Notes: generated by a model from the sequence alone, not told the origin. Numbered from the stretch's first letter, positions 8,363 to 16,006 are shown. The stretch: DNA of 22,536 bases from CBDCWT01 sp965223305 (GCA_965223305.1 CBDCWT010000077.1:1-22536); one strand, 5' to 3'. Program-made: numbers and translations.

Positions 8363-8389
8363 AGCCGAACTCGCCAGAGTTTGGCGGAC
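8362..8389. repeat. 28-bp dispersed repeat with two competing hairpins, copy 1
   Basis: The core contains AACTC-GCCA-GAGTT, overlapped by CGCCA-GAGTT-TGGCG, so two mutually exclusive small stems are possible. The same sequence is at 17536-17563, and with a change at the end, inverted, at 14068-14095. Confidence 0.85.
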
Positions 8390-8399
8390 TTTATGAAGA

Positions 8400-8433
8400 G
8401 CGGTAGGCCGGAACAAGCGGTAGGCCGGAACAA
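8400..8433. repeat. 17-bp tandem duplication
   Basis: Two perfect adjacent copies of GCGGTAGGCCGGAACAA (8400-8416 and 8417-8433), followed by another GCGG. The second copy forms the left arm of the inverted repeat at 8420-8579. Confidence 0.9.
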
Positions 8434-8579
8434 GCGGCGCCAGCAGCCATCCCTGTGCCCTACGATTTCCCCACGCCGCGCTGTTCCGGCAACACCGGTT
8501 TTACGCGTTGCGTCGCCGGAACAGCGCGGCGCTCACGGAGTGTGAAGCCAGAGCTCTCCCGCCGCTTGTTCCGGCCTAC
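8420..8579. repeat. Nested inverted-repeat element (160 bp)
   Basis: Outer arms of 20 bp are perfect inverted repeats (8420-8439 and 8560-8579, starting GTAGGCCGGAACAAGC). Inside lies a second perfect 17-bp inverted repeat (8474-8490 and 8515-8531, starting CGCCGCGCTGTTCCGG) around a 24-nt loop. All four arms share the core GCCGGAACA. There is no coding capacity, so it is MITE- or REP-like rather than a complete insertion sequence. Confidence 0.85.
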
Positions 8580-8595
8580 TTTCTACTTTCTTTCG

Positions 8596-8741
8596 TCACT
8601 CTCCCCTCGGGGAGAGTCGGCCCGAAGGGCCGGAGAGGGGGGTACGCGCCTCAGGACGATCTCTCCGGGGGCAGCCCTCCCCGGACGCTGCGCGTCCGAC
8701 CCTCCCGCGAGAGCGGGAGGGTGACCTCGATGTTCGCCGGT
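8596..8741. repeat. Dispersed hairpin-rich repeat, copy 2 (~146 bp)
   Basis: Direct repeat of 8221-8362 with scattered substitutions; the last hairpin loop is GA-A-G-type rather than GC. The four stems are retained, including CCTCCCGC/GCGGGAGG. It ends 9 nt beyond the stop codon of the minus-strand HTH gene, so it lies in that gene's 3' untranslated region. Confidence 0.9.
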
Positions 8742-8749
8742 TTGTTTAA

Positions 8750-8998
8750 TCACCCCGGACCGTGTCCGTAGATATGTTGGATGGGTGTGGCGTGCCCCCA
8801 GGCGATCTCTTCGGGCGGCACTTCTAACGCCTGGGCCACCTTTTCACGCTCCTGGGGCGAAGGTGTCCAGCGGCCCAGAAAGATGGCGCGGACTTTCGGT
8901 AGGTCCAGACCACTGCGGTCGGCCAACTCGAGGAGCGACAGCCCCTTGTGCTTGCAGATATCTTGAATGCCGCGTTCCATAGGGTCACCGTCATTCAT
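8750..8998 (-). CDS. Small HTH (XRE-like) DNA-binding protein
   Basis: An 82-aa protein with one Cro/C1-type helix-turn-helix at about residues 9-62: ERGIQDICKHKGLSLLELADRSG, read with the helices around DICKHKG, SLLELADRSG and LPKVRAIFLG, then SPQEREKVAQALEV. The tail PPEEIAWGHATPIQH is followed by a glycine-rich end, which I recall as a recurring feature of small planctomycete HTH proteins. No effector or sensing domain is present. ATG 8998 is used; Met7 (8980) is an alternative, and neither has a strong Shine-Dalgarno. It is the last gene in the minus-strand run after the oxidoreductase genes, so it may be co-transcribed with them. Its DNA target is unknown. Confidence 0.75.
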   Translation of the reverse strand: MNDGDPMERGIQDICKHKGLSLLELADRSGLDLPKVRAIFLGRWTPSPQEREKVAQALEVPPEEIAWGHATPIQHIYGHGPG

Positions 8999-9094
8999 GG
9001 TTTGTGGGCCTGCTCAAGAGGATGCAAGATCGCCATAGACTAGCTCGCCGGTCGGGCAGGTCTGGCTGCGCCGAGCAAGCAGCCAGGGGAGGTG

Positions 9095-9418
9095 CTACAT
9101 CACCCGGTCTTCCGCCCACGGCCTTCGCTTGCCCGTCTTGAACTCTTTGTAGGGCCCGGCAATTTCGTTGTGGATCGACTCCGGCTTGTAGGCGGTATGT
9201 ACCGCGTCCAGCACTTCTCGAATTTGCTCGTCCGCATATCCAATCCCGGTCACCTCAAAACAGTCGCCGTTGACATCGTAGACTCGAAGTTGGTTTTTCC
9301 AAACGCGAACTTTCCGCAACGTCCGAAGTTCGTTGCGGGTTCGTTTGAGGAACTCGAGCACCTCCTCCACATTGTCTTGGCCATAGCGGCAGCTGGCCAG
9401 GGGTACGACGTCCTTCAT
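9095..9418 (-). CDS. Hypothetical protein, 107 aa
   Basis: I do not recognise this protein. It is hydrophilic, with alternating charges, a probable helix (NVEEVLEFLKRTRNELRTLR) and then a beta-rich stretch (KVRVWKNQLRVYDVNGDCFE, VTGIGYADEQ). It has two cysteines and no signal peptide or membrane segment. The run of structured, well-spaced residues and the lack of a competing frame suggest a real gene. It lies 206 nt after the oxidoreductase beta gene and 96 nt before the HTH gene, all on the same strand. The start ATG 9418 has no obvious Shine-Dalgarno. Confidence 0.55.
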   Translation of the reverse strand: MKDVVPLASCRYGQDNVEEVLEFLKRTRNELRTLRKVRVWKNQLRVYDVNGDCFEVTGIGYADEQIREVLDAVHTAYKPESIHNEIAGPYKEFKTGKRRPWAEDRVM

Positions 9419-9624
9419 AGCAGGTGGCGTGGCGGATCGGACAGCGACAAAATCTTAGCCCGGGTTACTCAGCGATCAGCTCCGAGGTCGTAGGTGCTTT
9501 CTGTGGCGATGTCAGCCTTCGCAGTTTTTCCTCGACGTTTATGGCAAACCTGCGGAAGAAATCGTCTTCCTTGCCACAACCGGGTACGACCTGTTGCGAC
9601 GAACTTTGGTGGAAAAGCCAGCAA

Positions 9625-11526
9625 CTAGCGCGCGGCTACGATTCCCAACGAAATTGCCTCTTTGAGGACATCTCCGGAGATTTGGATCTCCGAGTCGTCC
9701 TCGAGTTCGAGTACGACAGGCGTCAGAGATCGTATGACACCGTTAACCCAGCCAGAACCGCCGTCGTACTTGATTTTGGAACCTGCTTGAAACTCAGCGG
9801 GCAGTCCGCTTCCGTTGCCGTCAGCTGGTTTGGCCGGTGCCGCCTGCTTGGGTTGTGACTTGGCTGCAGGTTTCTTCTTGTCGAGTGCGCCGGCAAGTTC
9901 CTGGAGCTGCTTCCAGTTCTCCAACCGCTCCTGTTTGGCCCGCAACAACGTCTCGCTCGGATTACCCTCCTTGTCGAAGTGTTTGGCGAACCGTCCTTCG
10001 CTACGGCAGAAGTCGATGAAGTCGACCTGTTCGCCAGTCTTGGGGTTGTTCCACCAATCGTCGCTGATGGCTGGGTTGCCTTGCAGCGAGAGCCGCTGGC
10101 GAATCGTGTCACCTTTGCGAGGATCGTAGACCAAGAGGGGGAAGGCACGCGTGTCGACAGCCAGGCGGGCTTGATCGGTGGCCATGTTGTCGGCGACCCC
10201 ATGCTCGGGTTGGCAGGTTGTGTAGCAGCAGATGAGCGCCGGGCCGTCGAACTCCAGTGCCTCCAGCACGCAGCGGTAGAAGTGGTTCACATGAGCGCAA
10301 GTGGTTTGCGCGACATAGGTGCGGGGGTGCATCATGGCAATTTGGGCGATTTCCTTGCGGCGTTCCATTTTGCCGCCCACCACCTTGCCGTGGACGCTCA
10401 TCTTGGTGTTCTGTCCCATAAAGGTACTGGTCGAGGCCTGGCCTCCGGTGTTGGAGTAGACCTGTGTGTCCAGCACCAGAACTTTGATGTTCATGCCAGA
10501 AGCGAGCATCCGGGAAAGCGACTGAAAGCCGATATCAAACATGGCTCCGTCGCCGCCAATACACCAGACTGGCTTCTCGCTCCACCCCATCTGGTCCCAG
10601 CGCATCCGCAGACCCATCGCATAGGCTGGTGCATTCTCGAACAGCGAGTTGCTCCACGGCACCAAATACGGATTGTAAGGATAAGTCGAGGTGTAGACGG
10701 TGTTGCAACCCGTCGCCGCGATGATACCCCAGTCGTTAGCGTGCTTGGCGCCAGTCGCCGAGCACATCATTCGCAGGGCCGATCCTTCCCCGCAGCCGGC
10801 ACAGCTGCCCGCCCCACCCACATAGACATGGGTCTGCTCCTTGAGCATCATGTCGATGAGTAGATTCTCGCTGATGTAGCGCTCGTCCGAGGGCCCGAAC
10901 TCCTTGAAGATGCGGTGTGTTTTCTGAATATCCAACATCAGGTCGTCGTTCTTCTCGACCATCCGCAGCGCGTCGTCGTCGCAAACCGTGACACACTCGG
11001 CGCAGCCTTTGCATTTGCTCGGATCGATGATGATGGAAAACCGGCCGCCCTCGCCCAGTTTCTTCTTCGGACCATCGAAGTATTTGCGAGGTGTCGACCA
11101 TGCCTTCATGAACAGCTCTCGGTCCTCTTGGCTGGAGATTTTCTCCAGCCGCTTATCGAAATCATTCTCGCCGACAACCTTCCCCAAGATCGCCGTATCT
11201 GGGCAGAGCGTGACGCAGTCCATGCAGCCGGTGCAGTTTTCCGTGATGTATTCTGGGATCTCGGGCGCTACGTAGCTAAAGTCACGCAGCGTCGCCGTGC
11301 CGGCGGGAACGAGCGAACGAGCGACAGACAGATCGGCTGGCAGTTGCTTCTCGGCCGTGCCTTCTTCATAGGCGCGGATAATCCGCTCGTTGAAATCGGT
11401 TACGTCCAGCACCGGCAGACTGACTCGTTTGTAGCCGTCGTCAACGAGGGTGCCATAGGAGTTGTTGTTGAATGGATCTCGATCGTTCGCATCGTTCATC
11501 GACTTATCGTCGCTGACTGTCGCCAT
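9625..11526 (-). CDS. Split pyruvate/2-oxoacid:ferredoxin oxidoreductase, ferredoxin + TPP (beta) half
   Basis: A 633-aa protein matching the C-terminal half of one-chain PFOR (NifJ). After ~90 lead residues come two [4Fe-4S] motifs, C98-C101-C104-C108 (NCTGCMDCVTLCPD) and C172-C175-C178-C182 (CKGCAECVTVC). The third-cluster ligands are probably CAGC (242, 245), ATGC (274) and YTTC (438). The thiamine diphosphate site is GGDGAMFDIGF (324-334) through VYSNTGG (356-362), and PWSNSLFEN (290-298) is a PFOR hallmark. The family oxidatively decarboxylates a 2-oxoacid to acyl-CoA, reducing ferredoxin or flavodoxin. Unusual features are a Lys/Ala/Pro linker (~545-572) and an SH3-like beta-rich tail to residue 633. 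Starts 55 nt after the partner gene, with AAAGGGA upstream of ATG 11526. Pyruvate is the likeliest but unproven substrate. Confidence 0.9.
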   Translation of the reverse strand: MATVSDDKSMNDANDRDPFNNNSYGTLVDDGYKRVSLPVLDVTDFNERIIRAYEEGTAEKQLPADLSVARSLVPAGTATLRDFSYVAPEIPEYITENCTGCMDCVTLCPDTAILGKVVGENDFDKRLEKISSQEDRELFMKAWSTPRKYFDGPKKKLGEGGRFSIIIDPSKCKGCAECVTVCDDDALRMVEKNDDLMLDIQKTHRIFKEFGPSDERYISENLLIDMMLKEQTHVYVGGAGSCAGCGEGSALRMMCSATGAKHANDWGIIAATGCNTVYTSTYPYNPYLVPWSNSLFENAPAYAMGLRMRWDQMGWSEKPVWCIGGDGAMFDIGFQSLSRMLASGMNIKVLVLDTQVYSNTGGQASTSTFMGQNTKMSVHGKVVGGKMERRKEIAQIAMMHPRTYVAQTTCAHVNHFYRCVLEALEFDGPALICCYTTCQPEHGVADNMATDQARLAVDTRAFPLLVYDPRKGDTIRQRLSLQGNPAISDDWWNNPKTGEQVDFIDFCRSEGRFAKHFDKEGNPSETLLRAKQERLENWKQLQELAGALDKKKPAAKSQPKQAAPAKPADGNGSGLPAEFQAGSKIKYDGGSGWVNGVIRSLTPVVLELEDDSEIQISGDVLKEAISLGIVAAR

Positions 11527-11581
11527 TTGGTATCCCTTTACTGGGGGTTGGTTGGTTGAGCTGTCCGCTCGACATCGGTGG

Positions 11582-13570
11582 CTAGGAGTCGATCATCTCG
11601 CGAGGTACTTCCTTCAGTTCACGATAGCCGCGCTGGACGCAAGTTAAGTTGTCTTGGACGACGCGCTCGCCACGCTTGCCGAAGTACTTGCGGAGCGCCT
11701 CTTCGACACCGCCCATGACTTGGTCATCCGACATACCGCTGTCTTTCGAGTAAGGTGTCAGCTTCAGGAAGGCTCCCAGTGTGACAATGCCCTGCATGCG
11801 CATCTGCAAGTCGGCTACCGAGGCGACCTCACGAGCGATCTTTACTGTGTCGCAGTAGTACAGCCGGATCTTGCGATCTCGAATCGTCGGTTGATGCCGC
11901 TTCGGAATACGAGTCCAGACGTCATTCGGATCGTCGTACGGCGATTGCATGAAGATCGCGCCGCCGTCGACAACTCCACTGAGCGGATTGCCGAGGATCG
12001 CGTTGACGTCGTTCAGAATGATCAGGTCGACGAACTCCAGTTCGCTGTGCGTCTTGATGTGCTCGTCCCCGATCGTCAAATAGTACGTCGTCGGGAGGCC
12101 TTTCTTTTCAGAGCCGTATTTCGGGTAGGCCTGGACATCTTTGCCAAACACTTGGCCCGCAATCGTTGCAATCACCTTGTTCGTGGTCACCGAGCCGAAA
12201 CCACCTACGGAATGGCCACGCATCGAGAAGCCGCCGCTAGGCCGTAAGTCAGGGTCCTCGGTGCGCTTCAATGCCAGGGCGTGGTCGATGCCGACGCAGA
12301 AATAGTCCTGTCCGTCGCCGACCATGTTGTCGAAGGTGGCGATGACGTCCGCCGGGCGGACATCCCGGCTGCCGAGCCCCGCCGCACCGTGATAGATGCG
12401 AGGTATCTTGTCGATCGGCTCGTGGCCCATCTGGCCGGTGGCTGCGTCGCAAAACGCAGCCTTGATTTCACGCGTCAGGTGGTTGCCGGTGGTTGATAGC
12501 GGGTCGTCCATCCGCTCGAAAATTGTGATCGCCTTGGCGTTTTTGAGTGTATTCACGATCTGGTGCATCGGGAACGGGCGAAAACAGTAGAGCGTGACGC
12601 AGCCCGCTTTGATCCCCTTCTCTTCGCGAAGATAGTCGACCGTGACCTCAGTGGTCTCCATGTAGCCTCCCATCCCGATCAGGATGTACTCGGCATCCTC
12701 ACACCGATAGGGCATCAGGAAGTCGTAACGGCGGCCCGTTTTGTTAGCAAACTCCTCAAAAGCGTCCTCCAAGGCCGGGGCGACTCGGTCGTAGTACCAA
12801 CGCTGCGCAATTTTACCTTTCATATAGGAATCTTGATTCTGGACGACCCCCGACATCATCGGGTTGGTCGGGTCCATGAGATTCACCAGTTTTTCGGCGG
12901 GAGGCCCGATAAACTCCTTCATCAGCTCAGCTTCCGGCAGCCGCACGGTCTCGACCGTGTGCGTCGTCAGAAACCCGTCCTGCACATTAAAAAATGGCAC
13001 CAAACTGGCTTCGGCCGCGCGGCGGGCGATCAGGCACAAGTCCCCTGCCTCTTGAGCGTTACGGGAAAACAGCATCCCCCAGCCCACATCCGCGACGCTC
13101 ATCAAATCATCATGGCCGGCGTGCACGTTCAGCGAATGGCTGGTCAAAGCTCGGGCACCAATGTTGAAGACGACCGGGAGACGCTTGCCCGCGATCGTGT
13201 AAAGCACTTCCTTCATCAACACAAGCCCTTGGCCTGAGGTGAAATTCGTCACCCGCCCGCCGGCCAACGCATATCCTTCGCAGAAAGAAGCCGAGGAATG
13301 CTCGCTTTCGGGCTCCAGGAAGATCAGAGGATCGCCCCAGACGTTTTTTCTGCCGTTATGTACCGCCGCGTTGAAGCCGCCCCCCATCGTCGTCGAACTG
13401 GTGATCGGGTATGCCCCGCTGCCCTGGCAGACGTGGATTTCGACGTGTACTACCGCCTCCGCACCGTCGCAGGTGACCGGAATGCCCGGATATTCGACCT
13501 TGCTGTCCCGCTTGTCCTTCTCCGGAACTCGGTCCATCCCTCCAACCTTCGGGTCGACAACAGCACTCAT
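11582..13570 (-). CDS. Split pyruvate/2-oxoacid:ferredoxin oxidoreductase, alpha + gamma half
   Basis: A 662-aa protein corresponding to the N-terminal half of PFOR. The alpha/PP domain has GSGAYPITSSTTMGG near residue 50, EPESEHSSASFCEGYALAGG, TSGQGLVLMKE and IGARALTSHSLNVHAGHDD, which line up with ESEAGA, TASQGL and ARTLATHALSIFGDHSD of one-chain PFOR. Domain II follows (ILIGMGGYMETTEVTVDYLR), then a gamma-type domain with MRGHSVGGFGSVTTNKVIAT and DLIILNDVNAILGNP. ATG 13570 is preferred over the in-frame TTG 13576 because GAAAGAG sits 7 nt before the ATG. It is the first gene of the unit, with the beta half 55 nt downstream. A 7-bp inverted repeat (13600-13606/13624-13630) lies in the leader. 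Together the two subunits make about 1295 residues against roughly 1170-1200 for NifJ. Confidence 0.9.
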   Translation of the reverse strand: MSAVVDPKVGGMDRVPEKDKRDSKVEYPGIPVTCDGAEAVVHVEIHVCQGSGAYPITSSTTMGGGFNAAVHNGRKNVWGDPLIFLEPESEHSSASFCEGYALAGGRVTNFTSGQGLVLMKEVLYTIAGKRLPVVFNIGARALTSHSLNVHAGHDDLMSVADVGWGMLFSRNAQEAGDLCLIARRAAEASLVPFFNVQDGFLTTHTVETVRLPEAELMKEFIGPPAEKLVNLMDPTNPMMSGVVQNQDSYMKGKIAQRWYYDRVAPALEDAFEEFANKTGRRYDFLMPYRCEDAEYILIGMGGYMETTEVTVDYLREEKGIKAGCVTLYCFRPFPMHQIVNTLKNAKAITIFERMDDPLSTTGNHLTREIKAAFCDAATGQMGHEPIDKIPRIYHGAAGLGSRDVRPADVIATFDNMVGDGQDYFCVGIDHALALKRTEDPDLRPSGGFSMRGHSVGGFGSVTTNKVIATIAGQVFGKDVQAYPKYGSEKKGLPTTYYLTIGDEHIKTHSELEFVDLIILNDVNAILGNPLSGVVDGGAIFMQSPYDDPNDVWTRIPKRHQPTIRDRKIRLYYCDTVKIAREVASVADLQMRMQGIVTLGAFLKLTPYSKDSGMSDDQVMGGVEEALRKYFGKRGERVVQDNLTCVQRGYRELKEVPREMIDS

Positions 13571-13791
13571 GCTCAATCTCTTTCTTCCAGAATGGTGAAG
13601 CAGCCGTGTCTGGACTGCGATCGCGGCTGCAGGCGTGACGTCTGTTCAGCTAGGTGAGGCAACACAACAGGTTACCCGTTTGAAATCAGCCCTGCAAACC
13701 GCAATTCGGTCGCGGTACGCGCAGAACATGATGAATTCGCCGAGTTTCTCCCCAAAGGCACGGTGTAAGTTGTTGAAGTTGAGCATTTCGC

Positions 13792-13864
13792 CTCAATCGT
13801 AACCCGAAGCGTAAGCGAGGGAACAACTTCCGATCGTACATCAACTCCCCTCGCTGACGCTTTT
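13792..13864. repeat. Dispersed GTAACCCGAAGCG repeat, degraded copy
   Basis: Begins CTCAATCGTAACCCGAAGCG, continues with TAAGCGAGGGA, and closes with CCCCTCGCTGACGCTTT. The right arm lacks the final TCGGGTTACG present in the next copy, so only the inner part of the hairpin can form. It lies in an 872-nt gap (13571-14442) where I see no convincing gene; 13631-13791 and 14233-14442 hold nothing I can name. Confidence 0.85.
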
Positions 13865-13880
13865 GATGTTGCACTTTCGG

Positions 13881-13961
13881 CTCAATCGTAACCCGAAGCG
13901 TAAGCGAGGGAATGACTTGCGATGGTACACCAACTTCCCCTCGCTGACGCTTCGGGTTACG
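13881..13961. repeat. Dispersed GTAACCCGAAGCG repeat, intact hairpin copy
   Basis: The arms at 13887-13912 and 13935-13961 pair over about 26 bp with one mismatch and one bulge around a 22-nt loop. It is a direct repeat of 13792-13864 with a handful of substitutions, including within the loop (ACTTGCGATGGTACACC against ACTTCCGATCGTACATC). Confidence 0.9.
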
Positions 13962-14067
13962 AACGGCCAGGCAAATTTGTTACCCTCAGCTGCGAAAGCG
14001 CAACATCTAAACTGACTTCGCGGCCCCGATCCCCTCTGAGGTGGTTGCAGCTTTTACGCTTCATGCA

Positions 14068-14095
14068 GTCGGCCAAACTCTGGCGAGTTCGGCTA
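14068..14095. repeat. 28-bp dispersed repeat with competing hairpins, copy 2 (inverted)
   Basis: Reverse complement of the element at 8362-8389, with GGCGG changed to GGCCG at one end. A partial extra copy (TGGCGAGTTCGGGCTA) follows at 14099-14114. As in copy 1 the outer flank carries an ATGAAG-like sequence, here inverted as CTTCATG at 14060-14066. Confidence 0.8.
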
Positions 14096-14127
14096 CGCTG
14101 GCGAGTTCGGGCTACGCTCCAGATCAG

Positions 14128-14148
14128 CCGCTGGGCGTTAGCCCACGG
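14128..14148. repeat. GTTA-loop hairpin repeat, copy 1
   Basis: CCG, a bulged C, TGGGC, loop GTTA, GCCCA, CGG. It has the same architecture as 17510-17530 with a different paired sequence. Confidence 0.75.
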
Positions 14149-14186
14149 TTCCCCAGCGAAACCGACGGGGTAGCGTCCGGCGAGTG

Positions 14187-14232
14187 CCCCCCTCTCCGGC
14201 CCTTCGGGCCGACTCTCCCCAAGGGGAGAGTG
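14187..14232. repeat. Dispersed hairpin-rich repeat, copy 3 (partial, inverted)
   Basis: Reverse complement of the first ~46 bp of the elements at 8221 and 8596, with the CGGCCC/GGGCCG hairpin and CTCTCCCC/GGGGAGAG (loop AA here). Only these two of the four hairpins are retained in recognisable form. Confidence 0.85.
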
Positions 14233-14442
14233 AAGGAAGACGAAATCACGCACCGAGTTAGAAGCTGCACGACCTCGAGTGGGTGCAAACAAAAACTGTT
14301 AGCTTTTCGGACGGAGCAGCCCAAAACATTGACAAAAGTGCCTACTCGGCACACCTCAGGGCCGCGCCCTAAGCGGGGCTTCGTCTCCAATTGAGAAAGC
14401 CCTTACCCTCGACGCCGTCAATGGCCAAATTGTTGTACTTGC

Positions 14443-15882
14443 CTAGGCGAGCAGTTCTTCGATCACACGGCCGTGGACATCGGTCAGCCGGTGATAGCGG
14501 CCCTGAAAGCGGAAGGTGAGCCGCTCGTGGTCGATACCCAGGCAGTGCAGCATGGTGGCGTGAAAGTCGTGAACGTGCACGGGATCTCGCACGATATTGT
14601 AGCTGTAGTCGTCCGTTTCCCCGTAGCTGGCACCGGCCCGGGTTCCCCCGCCCGCCATCCAAAGAGTAAAACACCGTGGATGATGGTCGCGGCCGTAGTC
14701 TGTCGGCGTCAGCTTGCCTTGACAGTAAACGGTGCGGCCGAACTCGCCACCCCAGACGACAAGTGTCTCGTCAAGCAGCCCGCGCTGTCTGAGATCGGCC
14801 AGCAAAGCTGCCGACGCCTGGTCGGTGTCCAGGCATTGATTGCGGATGCCCTCCGGCAGGTTGGTGTGTTGATCCCAGCCTCGATGAAAAAGCTGCACGA
14901 AGCGGACACCGCGCTCGATGAGTCGCCGTGCGAGCAGGCAGTTGGCGGCATACGTTCCCGGTTGACGAGCCGACTCGCCGTAGCACTTGAACACATGGTC
15001 GGGCTCGGCCGACAGATCGGTCAGCTCGGGGACCGATGCCTGCATACGATAGGCCATTTCATACTGGGCGGTGCGGGTCGCGATCTCCGGATCGCCAAAC
15101 CGCTGCAAGTTGATCTCGTTCAGCCGTGCTAAGTCGTCCAGCATGCGGCGACGGGTCTTCTTCAGCAGCCCCTCAGGATTGGACAGATAGAGTACCGGGT
15201 CGCCAACCGAACGAAACTTGACTCCCTGATACTTGCTCGGCAAAAAACCACTTCCCCAAAGACGTTCGTAGAGCGGTTGTCCACTGCGGGCACTGCCCTG
15301 CGACACCATGGCCACAAACGTAGGCAAGTCGTCGTTGAGCGACCCCAGGCCATAGGCCAGCCAAGCACCCATGCTGGGTCGCCCGGCTAGCTGCGAACCC
15401 GTTTGGAAAAAGGTGATGGCAGGATCGTGGTTGATCGCTTCGGTGTGCATCGACTTGACAAAGCAGAGCTCGTCCGCGAGCCGCGCGGTGTGCGGCAGTA
15501 ACTCGCTGATCCAGCGGCCGGATTGACCATGTTGAGCGAACCGAAATAGGCTGGGCGCGACCGGAAAGGAGGCCTGCGTAGCGGTCATTCCGGTTAGCCG
15601 TTGACCTCTGCGCACCGACTCGGGTAACTCCTGACGACGGACCCGCTCCAGTCCCGGTTTGTAATCGAAGAGATCGATTTGCGAGGGTGCACCCGACTGG
15701 AACAGGTAGATGACTCGTTTGGCTCGCGGCGCGAAATGGGGCAATCCCGCTGGGCGCGGTGCGGCTGCCACCTGATTGCACTCGCCGTGGAGTAAAGTTG
15801 CCAGCGCGGCGGTGCCAGCTCCTAACTGTCCGAAGAACTGTCGGCGGGTTTGCTGCAGCAGGCCTTCGCCGAGTGGATTCAT
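14443..15882 (-). CDS. DUF1501 domain protein with Tat-type signal
   Basis: A 479-aa protein of the DUF1501 family, abundant in planctomycetes and related to the alkaline phosphatase/sulfatase fold; no activity is established. The N-terminus has a twin-arginine-like signal (TRRQFFGQLGAGTAALATLL, Arg13-Arg14), which suggests export of a folded protein. Family landmarks are KRVIYLFQSGAPSQIDLFDY, FVKSMHTEAINHDPAITFFQ, RPSMGAWLAYGLG, LLARRLIERGVRFVQLFHRG, the WDQH that follows, VVWGGEFGRT, GRDHHPRCFTLWMAGGG and the C-terminal ATMLHCLGIDHERLT. ATG 15882 is chosen because GGAGAAGAC precedes it and Met is followed directly by the signal; the open frame to 15978 adds unrelated residues. DUF1501 genes are commonly next to PSCyt1/DUF1553 genes. 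Here one lies 1.7 kb away, with two genes between. Confidence 0.92.
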   Translation of the reverse strand: MNPLGEGLLQQTRRQFFGQLGAGTAALATLLHGECNQVAAAPRPAGLPHFAPRAKRVIYLFQSGAPSQIDLFDYKPGLERVRRQELPESVRRGQRLTGMTATQASFPVAPSLFRFAQHGQSGRWISELLPHTARLADELCFVKSMHTEAINHDPAITFFQTGSQLAGRPSMGAWLAYGLGSLNDDLPTFVAMVSQGSARSGQPLYERLWGSGFLPSKYQGVKFRSVGDPVLYLSNPEGLLKKTRRRMLDDLARLNEINLQRFGDPEIATRTAQYEMAYRMQASVPELTDLSAEPDHVFKCYGESARQPGTYAANCLLARRLIERGVRFVQLFHRGWDQHTNLPEGIRNQCLDTDQASAALLADLRQRGLLDETLVVWGGEFGRTVYCQGKLTPTDYGRDHHPRCFTLWMAGGGTRAGASYGETDDYSYNIVRDPVHVHDFHATMLHCLGIDHERLTFRFQGRYHRLTDVHGRVIEELLA

Positions 15883-16006
15883 GTCTTCTCCAGCGTTCGA
15901 GGCCGGTTGTGAAACAAGGACTATTCTAGGTCGTTCAGCGACATGGCTCCAGAGTTTGTGCCCCAAGCCAGCTATCAAACGTCCCGCTCGCCGCTCGAAG
16001 TCTGCT

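Noticed and set aside
8420..8579. Insertion sequence
   Set aside because: Has inverted repeats but only 160 bp, with no transposase frame and no clear target-site duplication.
8099..8771. Several plus-strand open frames of 60-148 codons across the repeat island
   Set aside because: They run through hairpin repeats and give Arg/Pro/Ser-rich translations (such as LSPRGESARRAGEG) that recur with the repeats, so they are compositional artefacts.
9465..9635. Minus-strand open frame reading CGKEDDFFRRFAINVEEK and onward to TAA at 9465
   Set aside because: The helical translation looks protein-like, but the frame has no ATG, GTG or TTG start and opens within the end of the beta subunit gene; too weak to call.
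10915..13237. Long plus-strand open frames opposite the oxidoreductase genes (e.g. 10915-11559, 12563-13237)
   Set aside because: They mirror the codon structure of well-supported minus-strand genes in GC-rich DNA and show no family features.
13686..13874. A 62-codon minus-strand frame
   Set aside because: It crosses the GTAACCCGAAGCG repeat, has no recognisable feature and no ribosome binding site.
13792..13961. Possible CRISPR array
   Set aside because: Only two units, each itself a long hairpin with a similar loop; no regular unique spacers and no cas genes.
14473..15132. A 219-codon plus-strand frame opposite the DUF1501 gene
   Set aside because: Antisense shadow of a well-conserved protein; the translation has no domain or plausible start context.
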